Shown here: positions 24,109 to 36,125 of the stretch, one piece after another
How positions within the stretch are numbered: the first letter of the stretch is position 1
Layout: each line of letters starts with the position of its first letter
Assembly (NCBI GenBank): GCA_009760855.2
Contig: WPIO01000014.1
Span: 3,092,501 to 3,154,500 of the forward strand
DNA: 62,000 nucleotides
Direction of reading: 5' to 3'
Source: Cristatella mucedo
Taxonomy: Eukaryota; Bryozoa; Phylactolaemata; Cristatellidae
Program-made: the position numbers and the translations under genes
The notes under the pieces: generated by a model
Database searches by the model: none
Seen by the model: only the letters and a program-made list of their open reading frames with translations
What the model was told of the DNA's origin: nothing

Positions 24109-24964
24109 TGTCGGGCCCAATACCACTAGGCGCTTGCCCCATTGTTTCAGCTAGGTATTTAAGAGTCGAGCGACGCTCGCTCTTGGTCTTACGGTCTTTT
24201 GTCTTTGGTCCGGCTTCGACGCCGTCGCGCTCGTTTCTCTGAAAGCGAGGGAGGAGGGCGGGCTGTTCGCCGGCGATTGACGGAACAGGACGAGACAGCG
24301 CTAGGAGGATTCGGTGGAGCTCCACCGAATACGGTCGTATCGCGCCCGAGCTGGCATTTTGTGTGTTCTTTCGTGTTTTGTGTTTCTTTTGTGTCGTGTG
24401 TGTGCGCGCTAGCACGTGGTCTCGGCATAGGGATTTGCCGGTGCGAGTTAGGCGTAGTTGGCGTGTGTGGAGCCCTAGTTCCCCAGTTAGGGTTTAGGCT
24501 CCGGTTCGCGCTTCAGTGTGGAGAAGCATTTCCTCCGCAGGAGTGCTTGAGTTGGCGTGTGTGGAGTATTCCTGTCGCACTGGTGGAAACCGAGTTCTAG
24601 TTCTCCGGGTAGGGTTTAGACTCCGGTTCGCGCTTCAGTGTGGAGAAGTATTTCCTCCGCAAGAGTGTTAGTGCAGCTGAGAACGTGCGAGGAGTGTGGA
24701 GATAAAGCTGAACTAGACGCGCAGCGACTTTGTGCGCTTGCGAATAAAGTTCAGTAAAATCCCCAATTTGTGTGTCTCGCTTTCCAATTCACGCCGTGGA
24801 CTCACGACCCCCTTTAGTAACGGTAAGCAGGTCAGCGCCAGAAACGCTCGTTTCGTGGCGGCCTGCTTATTGCGCGTAGGCGCGCACCGAGCGGCATTAG
24901 GCGCTAGGTTACGCCGCTAGGTAAGCGGCAGGTCAAGCCTACCCGCCGAGCCTTCGGCGTTACA
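24109..24964 (+). repeat. candidate LTR (solo or terminal) with internal tandem duplication
   Basis: Starts TGTCGGGCCC after a GGCCGGGG purine/GC tract and ends GTTACA, followed by TGGTGC. It has a TATTTAAG box at 24153 and GAATAAAG near 24743, in the order expected of an LTR. Two copies of a unit (GTTGGCGTGTGTGGAG ... TTCAGTGTGGAGAAG) lie in tandem at about 24447-24668, 110-120 bases apart. No target duplication was seen, so the ends are tentative. Confidence 0.45.
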
Positions 24965-26069
24965 ATATGGTGCAATTGTAGCTAAACCACGCCTTTTGTC
25001 TTCAAATGATTTTTTTAAATAAAGAAGTTTCCGAGCCAATGCGGAAACTTCTACAGAAGTATTCCTCGTTTACAGCGAGCATACTGCAAGTCAAACCAAT
25101 GGTCTTGCTTCCGGTATTGGATGCCAAGCCGCATGACCCACCCGGCACCTCGACCGGCAATCGAGTAATCCGCACACATTCCTAGGTATAGTGACTGCGA
25201 TCCGCAATATCTCTCGTTTCTTCAGTGTTGTATTCCATTTTTGGGGAAAATAAGTCGTTTGCCTTGATTTTTGGATTGCAATAATCACACACGGTCGATT
25301 CCTTTTTCTTAGTAATGCGAATAGTCTTGCATGATTGTTGTTTATTGACCCTGTGACCTCTAATTTTGCGACACTGCATATAAATTCGCTAATTTTGGGT
25401 GGACGAATACTTTTCACACAGCAGTGCACACGTATACTTAGTATGTGCAGCCATTTTGATAAGAAAATTATACGTACTAACCATATACTGAGGTACAAAA
25501 GTCGCCTTGCTGTCCTGAGCTTTCCCTAAGTTGACCGTACACCACTGGTCTTGGATGTTGAACACGGATAGCTGACAACAAAGGCAAGCATTCCAAGGTT
25601 GGACCCTCCACGATGCAGGCCTCGAAAAACTATTAGTATCACAATAGGTCAGGCTCCTGGGCAAAAATATTTCAACTTTTCAAGCTAGCTTGAAATTTCC
25701 ATTTGATTATTTATCAAGCCTCGAAGCACACGCTTTGAACAAATGTTTATAGAGTACAGCATCGTTCTGGATTGAATTTCATTGAAAAAGTATGTAACCC
25801 TGCATGTTCGACCATTAAAATTCATGGTGAGGATCTCGTAAATTGTATTTCCTCCATTATCCATTATGATCATCCCAGTTGGCCATAGGCCTAGCACGTG
25901 GCCGACTCCTACTGCCAGCTTCAAGGGGAAATGCTCGTAACGCAAGTGACCAAAACTGCAAACCTTGCTAGCTTTCGCACAATTTGACAAACTAAATTGC
26001 TGGTCACATCCAGGTTCATTGACATAAATAAAAGGTTGGCTGATTACACTGCCTCACTTACTTATCGGC
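24965..26069. other. no assignable feature; one short hairpin
   Basis: A perfect 10-base inverted repeat with 8-base loop, GAAGTTTCCG/CGGAAACTTC, lies at 25024-25051. Minus-strand open frames at 25091-25498 and 25685-25990 have no recognisable domain. Confidence 0.4.
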
Positions 26070-26215
26070 AGAAGAGCTTTCACACGACCATCACCACTGC
26101 TTGCTGAGGTCAGTGAAGATCTCCCAGTACCGGACTCAAAACCCATGACCCGGGTTGTGAAGAGCAAGCACCTTACCCCCAAGACCAAGGGCCAACCTAT
26201 ACATGCTAAGCTCAG
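26070..26215 (-). mobile_element. tRNA-derived SINE, second family (T), copy 1
   Basis: Minus strand: AAGGTGCTTGCTCTTCACAA head, B-box-like GGTTTTGAGTCC, then a body ending in GCAAGCAGTGGTGATGG and CTCTTCTGCC. The same order of blocks recurs at 53890-54030 but not in family S. Confidence 0.55.
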
Positions 26216-27038
26216 GATGGGAGACGTGGTCTTTCTTACGCCAAAGTGATATGCAATCACGATTGACGTGATTTAAATTAGTGATATGCAATCATGAAAT
26301 TACGCAAAATTCCACCACTGTAAACTTCTTAAGACTTTCTGCAAACAGCACATATTAGTGTCGTGGCTGAAATACAATAAAATTAATAACTACATCGTTT
26401 GTACAGAGCCGTAGGAGATTCGAATCATTCTGCAGGTGTTTCTCAACATTCTGCTGTAAGAAAACAATAACCAAGGGTTAATGAGGAACAAGGCTGAGCA
26501 TATTAACTATCCAGGAACTTGTAACAAGTTTTTATTATTCGACCCCAGGGGCCTGATACTATTGTCCAACTCAAGAATATTTTTTTTAAGGAAGTCATCA
26601 TACATTGCATACATGTACTGCGATGCTTAAAAGTTAAACAGGCAGCCATAGTATATATGTATATAAATTCTCAGGCCATGATACAGCAGACCTGATAAAG
26701 AGATAGTTCATGATTCAGTTACCTCAAATGTCAACAAACATTAACGAATGTAGACTGAGAGTGAAATTATGCACAGCCCTCGGTAGCTTCGAACTATTTA
26801 TAAGCTGCTGATATAGTGACGTAAAATATAATTCTACATAAAATTGTACAGCATGCAGAAGAAAATATGCAGGGGTCATGCGTGTACCGGCACACAGCAC
26901 CCCACTAAATGATGATGCCATCGAAACCACGAGGTGTGTCATGCTGGCTGAGGAGCTGCGAACCAAACGTTTGGCCAGTGCATACACCAGTTGCTCGGCA
27001 GAACCGATCTCTGCCAAAGCAGCCAGAGCTTCAGCCAG
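26216..27038 (-). other. TRRAP 3' UTR and downstream flank
   Basis: No other gene or repeat is recognised. It contains the candidate polyadenylation signal at 26531-26536. Confidence 0.4.
26531..26536 (-). promoter_or_regulatory. candidate polyadenylation signal for TRRAP
   Basis: Read on the minus strand this is AATAAA, about 500 bases after the TRRAP stop. No nearer canonical hexamer was noticed. Only transcript data could confirm it. Confidence 0.35.
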
Positions 27039-29887
27039 CTACAGCCAAGGGTGCCATGCAGGATCCATTCGGCACAGATTGTCGTGGTTGCTTGCGGCAG
27101 CCACCAGGTTGTTGATTACTCGGCTATCGGTACCATCGAATGTGGCAAGATCTGCAACCAATATGATTGTCGCTTGATTTGCAAAGCAAGATAAGAAAAA
27201 AATGCCCTTGCAGGATTTACAATGCTGTGCGCTAATTCGGTTGTGCAAGCGCCATTACTTTGCAAACGGAAAGTGATAGCAGAGACGGCCTTGGTGACAA
27301 GATATATGATGAGCTCGCCGTCCATTTCGGCAGGCACGGTGGCACTACTGCCACTAGCAACAGATGACGTTGCCTCCTTGACGTTGCTATCGTCTTGCTT
27401 CTGCATAGTCAGACATACATTTAATTGAATAACTGTGCATATGAATGGCCAGTGGGTTGCTTGCTTTAGAAAGACTGCCTTAGCCTGGCTAACGGCTCTG
27501 CAGCTACTCACCTTTCTGTTCCAGGTTATCATCTCGTCCCGCAATACTGCCCGAAGCAGGCTGCCCACCTTGTACTGGGGCTGCATGAAGCAACGAGCTG
27601 CTGTTACCATCGATGCCGTCAACGGCCCAGCGACGCCAGTGGCAGTAATGAAGTCAGCAATGTTTGGCGTCAGTCGGAATGGAACCGGTCGGTTAGCATC
27701 AAGCTCACCTGGAGGAGTTGCAGGCATTAATAATAATAATAATAATAACAATAGTAAAACACTCGATAAAGCTCCCTCAGAGACCTCAATCTCTTTCTAG
27801 GTGCTTTACATTTGCTGCAAAGGAAACACGATCGAATGGTGAGTGGTATCATGCTTGACAAAGACGAATAACATGGTAAGGGGAGGAAATTAGCATAAGA
27901 CGAACAGCTATCTGTGTTTTATACAAACAGTGGTTACAGGTAAAAGTAAAAAAATGCACACCGTTTCTAAAATCGGGGAGAAGTGAATGAAGGGCACAAG
28001 CAATTGGGAGGGACTCAAAGAGTTACCCCATGGTTACTCTAAGATGGCTAGGACGGTCTGTCACCAGAGATATATTGAACCCACAATACTCAGCCTGGAC
28101 CTGAACTCATTGTGGATGCTGAAGTGCAAAAAGCTAGCCTCTGAGTCAAGAATATAATGATGGTATAATCCACGAATAACTAAAGGCGAATAGCACAGTG
28201 ATTAGATGGAAAAGGCACTCACCAATGTATGACTTTAATTTTGAATTTGAAAAACCATATAATAATGCTATCTACTCACTCAAGATTTGACCCTGAAATA
28301 ATTCACGGAGGCCTTGTGTCCTGAAATCCATTAAAATTGACAATGATATTGAACAGAAAAGTAACAGAACAGGTGGACAGCCACAGTAACTCCGAGAATT
28401 TCACTCCATCATGCATGCAGACGGCCCTGCTCACCTTTGTCCTCGGCAAGGTCAAATCGAAAATACGAGACGGTCAGGTAGCCACTGTCTTGGTGCAAAT
28501 ACATGGTATCCGGGTTCATGCGAGTCAAATGGAGCACATACTCAGCTAGTCCCTCCAGGGCCAGCTGCACCGTGAACTGCAAATAATTGTCGAAGTGTAT
28601 GGAGGACCTCCCTATTATGTGCCGATCACGCCGCGCTAGTGTGAACTCCATGCAGTGCAATCTGCAAGCGCTAGCCATACCATGCTTCGAAACGTCCAGT
28701 AATCAGTTGCATCTGGAAAGGTTTGGCAGGCCCATTCTCGTAGCAACACCCTGGGCACCATGTTGGCTTGCACGTCGCGCAATACATCACGTAGCACCTG
28801 GTGACTGGCTTGGGTGCCCCTCTGCTGTACACTGGACAGGCGCTCGTAGTAACGAACCATTGGGGCATCATACTCGATGTTTCGCTTCGAGCATCTCTGG
28901 AGGAGCACATACGAAATTACGGCACACATGTGAGCACGCATAAGAGACAGCATCGGTGTTGTGACACGTCGGCTGCCTGTACTGCAATCGCATCGTACAG
29001 CCGCACATAACAAGTAGCAGAAACCAGTGCAGTGCAGAAAGGAGGATAGTTGCACAAAGCGGTTCACCACCGACCTGGCGATAAATATCCAGAAGAGACA
29101 TCGAAGCAGGGTTGTCCTCGATCAGGCGCATCTGAGGTGCAAGGGGAACGACGCGTGGCACGGTAAAGTGAAGCAGGCGCTCCGCCGTCTGCTTCTGCTT
29201 CCCAAGGAGCTGGTTCATCATGCGCAGCAGCTGCAGCACTCGCTCTTCACGCCGTGCCTCCATCAGGTTGGCATCGTTTACGACAAGGTAGGGATACACC
29301 TACAGATACAGAGTTCAGTGGCAATGTGCATCCATACGATTAGGTCAAATGCAAGCAAGAAGCTTGCCTGCAGCAGATGAACATGCGGGGCAAGGCGCAG
29401 TGGCGCTCACCTTGCCATTGTGACCTCGTATGTAGAGCCGCCTTGCCGCTGTGTTATGCTTGTGTACAATCTCGACTCGAGGCATGAAGCGAGCGATGCG
29501 AACGTAATAGCTGCCGGACTATAAATGCAAAGTAAGACGGTGGTCAGGCTAGTACCCCGACTCGGCTTGCGTGATAAACCTATCTCGCATGGCAACGGTT
29601 CGCATCCTCAAGCACAAAAGCTACGATCAGTCACTGCATCCAACTTAAGGCACAGTTGGACTAGAAAAATCAGGCGACTGCACAATCGCATTAAGTAGCA
29701 TGACCAGCATGCTGTACGAGCGATCTGCCGTGCTGCAAGGGAGACGTTCGCAAGCTATTTGTGATGGCTCGCAGCTAGCAGGAACGTGCTTACTTTGGGC
29801 AGCAGAAACTCGCCAGGCAGTTCAATATCAGCTGTCTGTTGCGAGAAATTACTCAGGAACCGACACTTATCTTCTACCAAGAAAGAC
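27039..29887 (-). CDS. TRRAP: TRRAP coding blocks 41-48: pseudokinase and FATC
   Basis: Blocks: 29794-29887, 29411-29518, 29075-29299, 28681-28896, 28435-28576, 27512-27708, 27259-27400, 27039-27151. The PI3K-like fold is recognisable: ARFMPRVEIVHKHNTAARRL, RLYIRGHNGK, ERVLQLLRMM, FTVPRVVPLAPQMRLIEDN, RGTQASHQVLRDVL. Where active PIKKs carry the catalytic DRHxxN and DFG motifs this protein has HLTRMNPDTM and SYFRFD, so it is a pseudokinase, as in other TRRAP/Tra1 proteins. The last block encodes the FATC tail ending DNLCRMDPAWHPWL and stop. The intron just before block 46 has a LINE tail lying almost against the splice acceptor (see findings). Confidence 0.95.
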
Positions 29888-32800
29888 CTGAAAACGGGTG
29901 AAATAGAAAAGCTACTAGTGGGCGTGTTATTTTGCACGACGAAACTCTGCTTGGAGGTTCTATGCCAGACCGTCGAGTAGCTCTACATAAACAGCTGGCC
30001 GATAGCACATCATCACACTAGGCGGGATGCAACAATCGAAATAACTGGGACGGCATTGAAGCATGATTAACCATACTTAGGCAACTGCTTGGTTTTGGCT
30101 TCAAGGATTTTGATCCACTTTTTAAGCTTGCTTATCAGGTTGTGAAGCTTTGTAGAGCCCGGCACACTGCAAAAACGTGGCCCGCACAGTAAACTATCGG
30201 TCAGTAGGTGAAGAAGCAGGTGACAAGCATATCCACTCAGTTATGTGAGCACGGCTGCTTACCTGAAGTCAAAGTCTGCAGTAAACTGGCTCTTCATTTT
30301 CTGGAAGACAGGATCTTGCGCAGTGGCCTGGGCGCGGCGGGCAATCGACTCCGAGGCAGCACTTGAGTACGTCTGGCTGGCATTGGCTACACTCTCGAGA
30401 CCAACGCCGAAAGTGCTCACCAATTTCTTTAGAAAATTCTGTGTATGAGGGGTGATTGCAGCTTCACTGACTATAGAAGAATAACGGTCGAGATCACAGC
30501 ACGGCAAACGGCTGGCAACTGATGTAAGACATGTAAAAGACAACCTATAATGTAAAGGGGGTCCGTAAACATGAACACATACAACAGTCATTTGGCAAGG
30601 ACGATTAAACTCCTACGTCGAAGGTCCCACGTTCAACTCCTGATGTCGATAGGGTATGGTTTATTTTTTTCCTTATCAGTATTATCCTAACCTCCAGGAT
30701 GTCGGTGAGCTGCGTAGCCACACAATTTACTCAACGGCTTACTAGATAGAAATTCTGCTAGAGATGGTGCTAAAAAGTAATAGCATGATGGTAACACGGG
30801 ATATGGCATTGGCACTTCGTGCGGCATGCAGGCCGTATGATCAAGGCCAGGCAAGACTTTTGGGTAGCAACAGTCACCGGTGCCTCATTGGCTATCGAGC
30901 GTGTGCATTTGTGCTGTAGGCTAGTTCATGGGGGGGGGGCAGGTTCACACTAAGGAAAATAGAAGAACACGCCCCCCCCCCCGAGGAAGTTACCATGTCA
31001 GTGAGACAGTAACAAAGCAGCTGCACCTAGGATGTGCTTCATTAAGTACCCATGCACCACCACCATTCCATTCTATCAGCCCTGAGATTTTTCACGGCAT
31101 ATAAGAATGTCACGAAGAAGCGAACTTCACAGCATTATTATTTTGCTCCCACATCACAGGAAGTACCAACCTGCACCACGGTTCTCGAACGCCACCGCAT
31201 AACACTTGGCGAGGCCTTGCTTCAGCTGTCGAAGCACTTCCTCATACCAGTTCTCTCTGAACCACACCATCTGAAAGAATCCACACACCGGATGTCGGAC
31301 GGATGCTGGCAACAGGTGCAGACAGCAAACGGCACGGCTACTCAACATGACCACAAAGAACAAAGCAGTTTGCTGCTGCTGCTGAACCATTCCAAATCCA
31401 AAGCTAGCAAAAGCTTCGCACCCCTGCTAAGCCACAGCACGACAGTTCCAAAAAGAACAGCAGATGCAAGCATTCACGCGGCTCATCCGCTACGCCTGGC
31501 AAGGACCAGCGGGGTAAGCCATGCGACACTTGACCCTGGCCGCTGCATCAGCAATCGCTGGCAGACGGCTACTCCCTACCTGATCCACGATGCCTTCCAG
31601 CGATGATAACACGGTGGGGTACAGTTCGCGTTGCAAGTGCATAATCCTGCTGCAGCGCCACATTGCCGCTGGCGCAGCATGGGTTGCCTTGGTGCTTTGC
31701 TGGCTGGCGGCGCTGGCGCTGCCGGCAGCGGTGGCCGTGGACAGGCCGGTCTGCGAGGCCGACAAGCTGCTTGATGACGAAGAAGCCGACGGCACGGCTG
31801 TGGTAGTGATGAGATCTAAAAGATGCGGGCAGCTGACCAGAATGGCGCTCGCCGATGTCAACGACCCAAGCTCGGTCGGACGCCAGAAAGCGAGCATCGC
31901 ATGGAGCAGCACAGAGGCGCACACAGCACGAGCCTACCAATGTCGCTCGGTATCGTATCTAGACTGACAGATGCAGCCACTGCTGCTGACGATGCAAGCG
32001 GGCTGTCGAGTCCCGACAGGCAGCTCGAGGTTGCAGATGCACCGGCAGCTGTTGCAGCAGACTGACTCGACGGCACCGAGCCGTGCTGCATTGCGCCACT
32101 GCCCATCAGCAGTGATGCCGGAGTCGATGTCGCCAAGAACAGTTGGTCAGATGTGCCTGGGCCAAGTGGACTCAGCAGGGATGGTGGCGCCGAGCGCCCT
32201 GTGCTGGACAATGGGGTCATGGGGGTCCCAACCGGTAGGCCAGCTACCACGTCGCCACCGCTCTTGTCTAAACAAAAACATTAAACATTACCAGAGAGTC
32301 ATGCCACACTTCATAACAAAAAATACAAGGCAAACGTAGGAGCACCACCACTGACAACAACGAAGTCGTACACAACACGAAGGCAATTACTGACATGGCT
32401 TTTATCTTACAGAACGCACGTTTGCAGCACTATCGACTCACTTCGAGTATCCTGATACAGATAACCTCCCAAGTCCTGCTTCGATCCTATTTAAATGAGG
32501 GCAAACTCCAAGTAGTAAGGAACGTCCAACTATTGTAAGCACTGAGAGACACGACCTTAAAAGTACCGCTAAACATCCCTAACTCGGTTGCTATCACACA
32601 CTGCAATGCATGAGTCATGTAAAAGCAGCACTCTGCTGTATTAGATCTCGCCTGTGAGGCACCGAGGTTACTGCTAATAGGTTGCTGATCCTGTTACATT
32701 ACTATGCTTTAAGACCGTTGGCGTTAGACACTTTTTCTGTGTAGGCGACGACTCCCGTGCTACTCACTTCCTCGGCTGCTCTCCTGACTCAGCTATGCTT

Positions 32801-35800
32801 CTCGGTCGTTTTGCTGCATGAGATGAAGCCTGTTGGCTACTGTGTGTGCACAGAAAATCACGAAGTTTTGCTTGAACAATAGAAAACTCTCCTTCTTAAC
32901 CCAAGTAGTCTTTGTGGAGTTACAGATGGAGAAACATTACACTACATTCTGAACTCGGTTGGTTTGTGACTAGCATGGCACTTTCTTACCGGGATTATGA
33001 ATATAAGTATACGGCCACATACTTTGTAGCTGTACCAACGACTGGCAGAACTTGGATAACTTCTGCCTAGACACCTTCATGCCATTCTTACAAAAGACAA
33101 TCGAACGAGCAGCAATTGACCAGCTAATGTCAAAATAGAAAACCTAGTAAGCTCCTGTCTGGATGTGGACCCAATCACTCCACAAGGTCAGAACTACAGT
33201 AAGTGCATAATGATCTTCACAGGAATGCTGATTTAGGTAGTGCTTCTTTAAAAATTCTGCTGGATCTCTTGACAGCTGGTGATACTATCGGTGAATAAGT
33301 CATTCTTGAGCCCGTATTGTAGTATACTATCCTTATTGGTGATGCAATCACAAAGCACATTCTAGGCTTTCATTTTTATGCAGATAAATAACAATTGTAC
33401 TTGCACTTTGATCCTTCCAAACTTATCAATATCACTCTCCTCTCTCTTTCTCTCCCTCACAGCATGTATTGCTAACATTTGCATTTATATAGTGAAAACA
33501 TTCTCAAATTGTATGGCGACAAAACCAGCTTAATATTTATGGAAAAAACCTAGAGTCCCTCAAAACTCAAAGCCTACTCCTAAAAATTGACCCAGTCAGC
33601 ATACCACCATGGATCTGGATATCCTGCTCCAAAATGCCTTTTCATGTGATTCCTATATTAGATCTTCAGTCAAGTCGGCATGCTTTAAATTATGCTAAGT
33701 TGCAAAAATTACTGAATTTTCACATTCGAGAACCACAGAAGAGTTACTTGCATTCGTGAAAGCTACAAAGAATATTTACATCTCTCCTTACACGTATTTC
33801 TGCTTATGCAATAACATACTTAAAAGTACAGCGAAACTCGGCATCGGGACTTGTCCAATGTGAAACTCGTAACTGCCACATTAAAACCCCTTCTCTCCGA
33901 GCTGCATTTGCTCTCCATCAAGCAGGGTATCGACTTCGAGGTCATGTTGCTCAGTTTTAGGTCCCTTCATTCTTTTACTCCGTCTTACCAATATGAAATA
34001 CATACTCCTACGGCTTCAAATAACCTGCTCCACAGACTCTGGCCATTTAGCTGCTGTTCTAACCAACCTCAAATCCTTTGGAGGCCATGTATAAAGTTCC
34101 AATAGAACCCACTACCGACTGACATCACGATATCAGACTCGATGGTATTTAAATGAAAGCTCAAAACCTAACAATTTCTCACAGCAGTTGCTCTGTCTGC
34201 ATTAAGTGCCTGTTATGTACTTATAAGTGCTTGAATTCTGCACATTAGTATCACTAATCAGCTGATGATTTTTCCGGCATACATCAAGTGCCTATGGTGA
34301 GCTATTGCTCTCACAGGGTAATTAATGCCAAATGAATTATATTACTATCATTAGTACGTCTGATACAGTATGCAACTACATCAATAATGACCAGGTTGAA
34401 GATTATAGCATTTAGCTGAGAGCAGCGCAGGAAAACTCGTGCACATGCGTATGATCACAGAAAAGACGAGCTATAGCAGCCACCTAGGAATGTTCGAGCT
34501 GTGCAGTGTGACTGGAGTCCAAATCCGGCCACTGGTGCGCTAAGCTGCAAGGAAGACATCTGCAACAGCCGACAAGCTCACCGATCAAGGAGCCTTGCCT
34601 TCCTTTTCAGTTGCCCTGCTTCCGGTGTGCAAGCTAAGGCACTTAAAATGTATTTCAGTCTATGACTAAAAAAAGCCTCACCGACTAGGTGGTTGTTATG
34701 CTGGATAGTTTTTCGTATTGCAGACATAAAGTCTTAGCAGCTATTGGGTGCATACGGTAGCCAAAAGACTTCATCTCATGCAACAGAGATAAAGTGAGAA
34801 GGATAGCCTAGCCAGGAGGTCAGTCGAGGAAGAATGTAGTAGCAACATAGGACGGCTGAACTGGATAGGAACGTTGCACATAGGTATTGGGCCTCTGCTG
34901 TGTAACGTCTTGACGGCCCTGATCATTCATATCGCACATTCACAAAACAGTCAGCTAGCAACTGGTGGCATTTTGGCAAACAATGCTGGTGACATTGACT
35001 CACATCGGTCGCGTTGTTCAATCTTCAGTGTCAGATATAACGTCCTTATTGGGAAGTATACGGCCTGAGGAAATAAGCGACCCACTTGAGTGATAAGATT
35101 CAGGATCAGGTGACCCTCGTTCCTTGTAAGGCATGTGAGCAGCTGTGGGATCCTAGCAACGAGAAATCAGCATGGGCATGGCAAAGCCGAGCTCGTGGCG
35201 GTAGTTGAGAGGCGGGCATAAATCAGCTGCAATCAAAAGCGGCCACAGCATGCACGACTCACCAGGTAAGCCACTGGCCGGGTGGCACACCCACAGCATA
35301 CTTTTCCACAGCTTCAGCCAACGACAGCTTGTCGTCGTCATAGGTAAGAAGCCAGATCACCTTTGCGAGATACTTTCGGGACTTCCCTTCATTGGTATGA
35401 CGGCATGCATGGAGAAAGCATGTCACGGCATTAACTCCGATAGACATCGTCCTAAAAGAAACAAAATAGGGGTTGTAAGAGAAACAAGGAAATTTCATTA
35501 TTAGCAAAACAATGAGATAAAGATGGATATTACCTTTCCTTGGTGAATATGGTCTCCAGGTAGTCACCCCACAGAGCCCATGCCTTAACAAGGGTATCGT
35601 GCATTTGCACAGCAGCAGAGAAGGCCTTGTTAGCATCATCTGACCTGAATTAGGACACAATAAGGTGTGAGACAGCTGGGTGACTTGCTCGAAGGTTTCT
35701 GAAATGCATGGTGGCCCTTGTGTGCGCGTGTGAAAATTATAGTAGCAGTTGTTACCTTCCAATTTGGGCCAGAAACATTCCCTTGAGCGCATAGAATTCT

Positions 35801-36058
35801 GCAGTCATCTCCTTTGTAAAATACTTGAGATTTGTAGATTCTATTACTTCAAGACCTTCCTGCAGTTCATTTTTACCCATGACACCTGCCATCTGAAGGT
35901 AGCACTTAACCTGCTGGCGGATTTTCTGGAAGCAATCCACAATGGGTACACTTGGGATGGTATGGATTCTAAAATAAAAAATTCGGCAGGTGATGAGCCA
36001 CTTCAGTTAAGGACAACTGACAGACTGACTATCTCACACAAAACTCGGTACACCTATG

Positions 36059-36125
<67 letters not shown>

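Noticed and set aside
30589-30680. Possible third tRNA-derived SINE (GTTCAACTCCTGATG B-box-like)
   Set aside because: Single copy, no second instance in the window, and a weak A-box.
31590-32339. Two plus-strand ORFs (125 and 122 codons)
   Set aside because: Antisense shadows of the GC-rich TRRAP coding blocks 36 and 37; no domain, and the minus frames join in phase.
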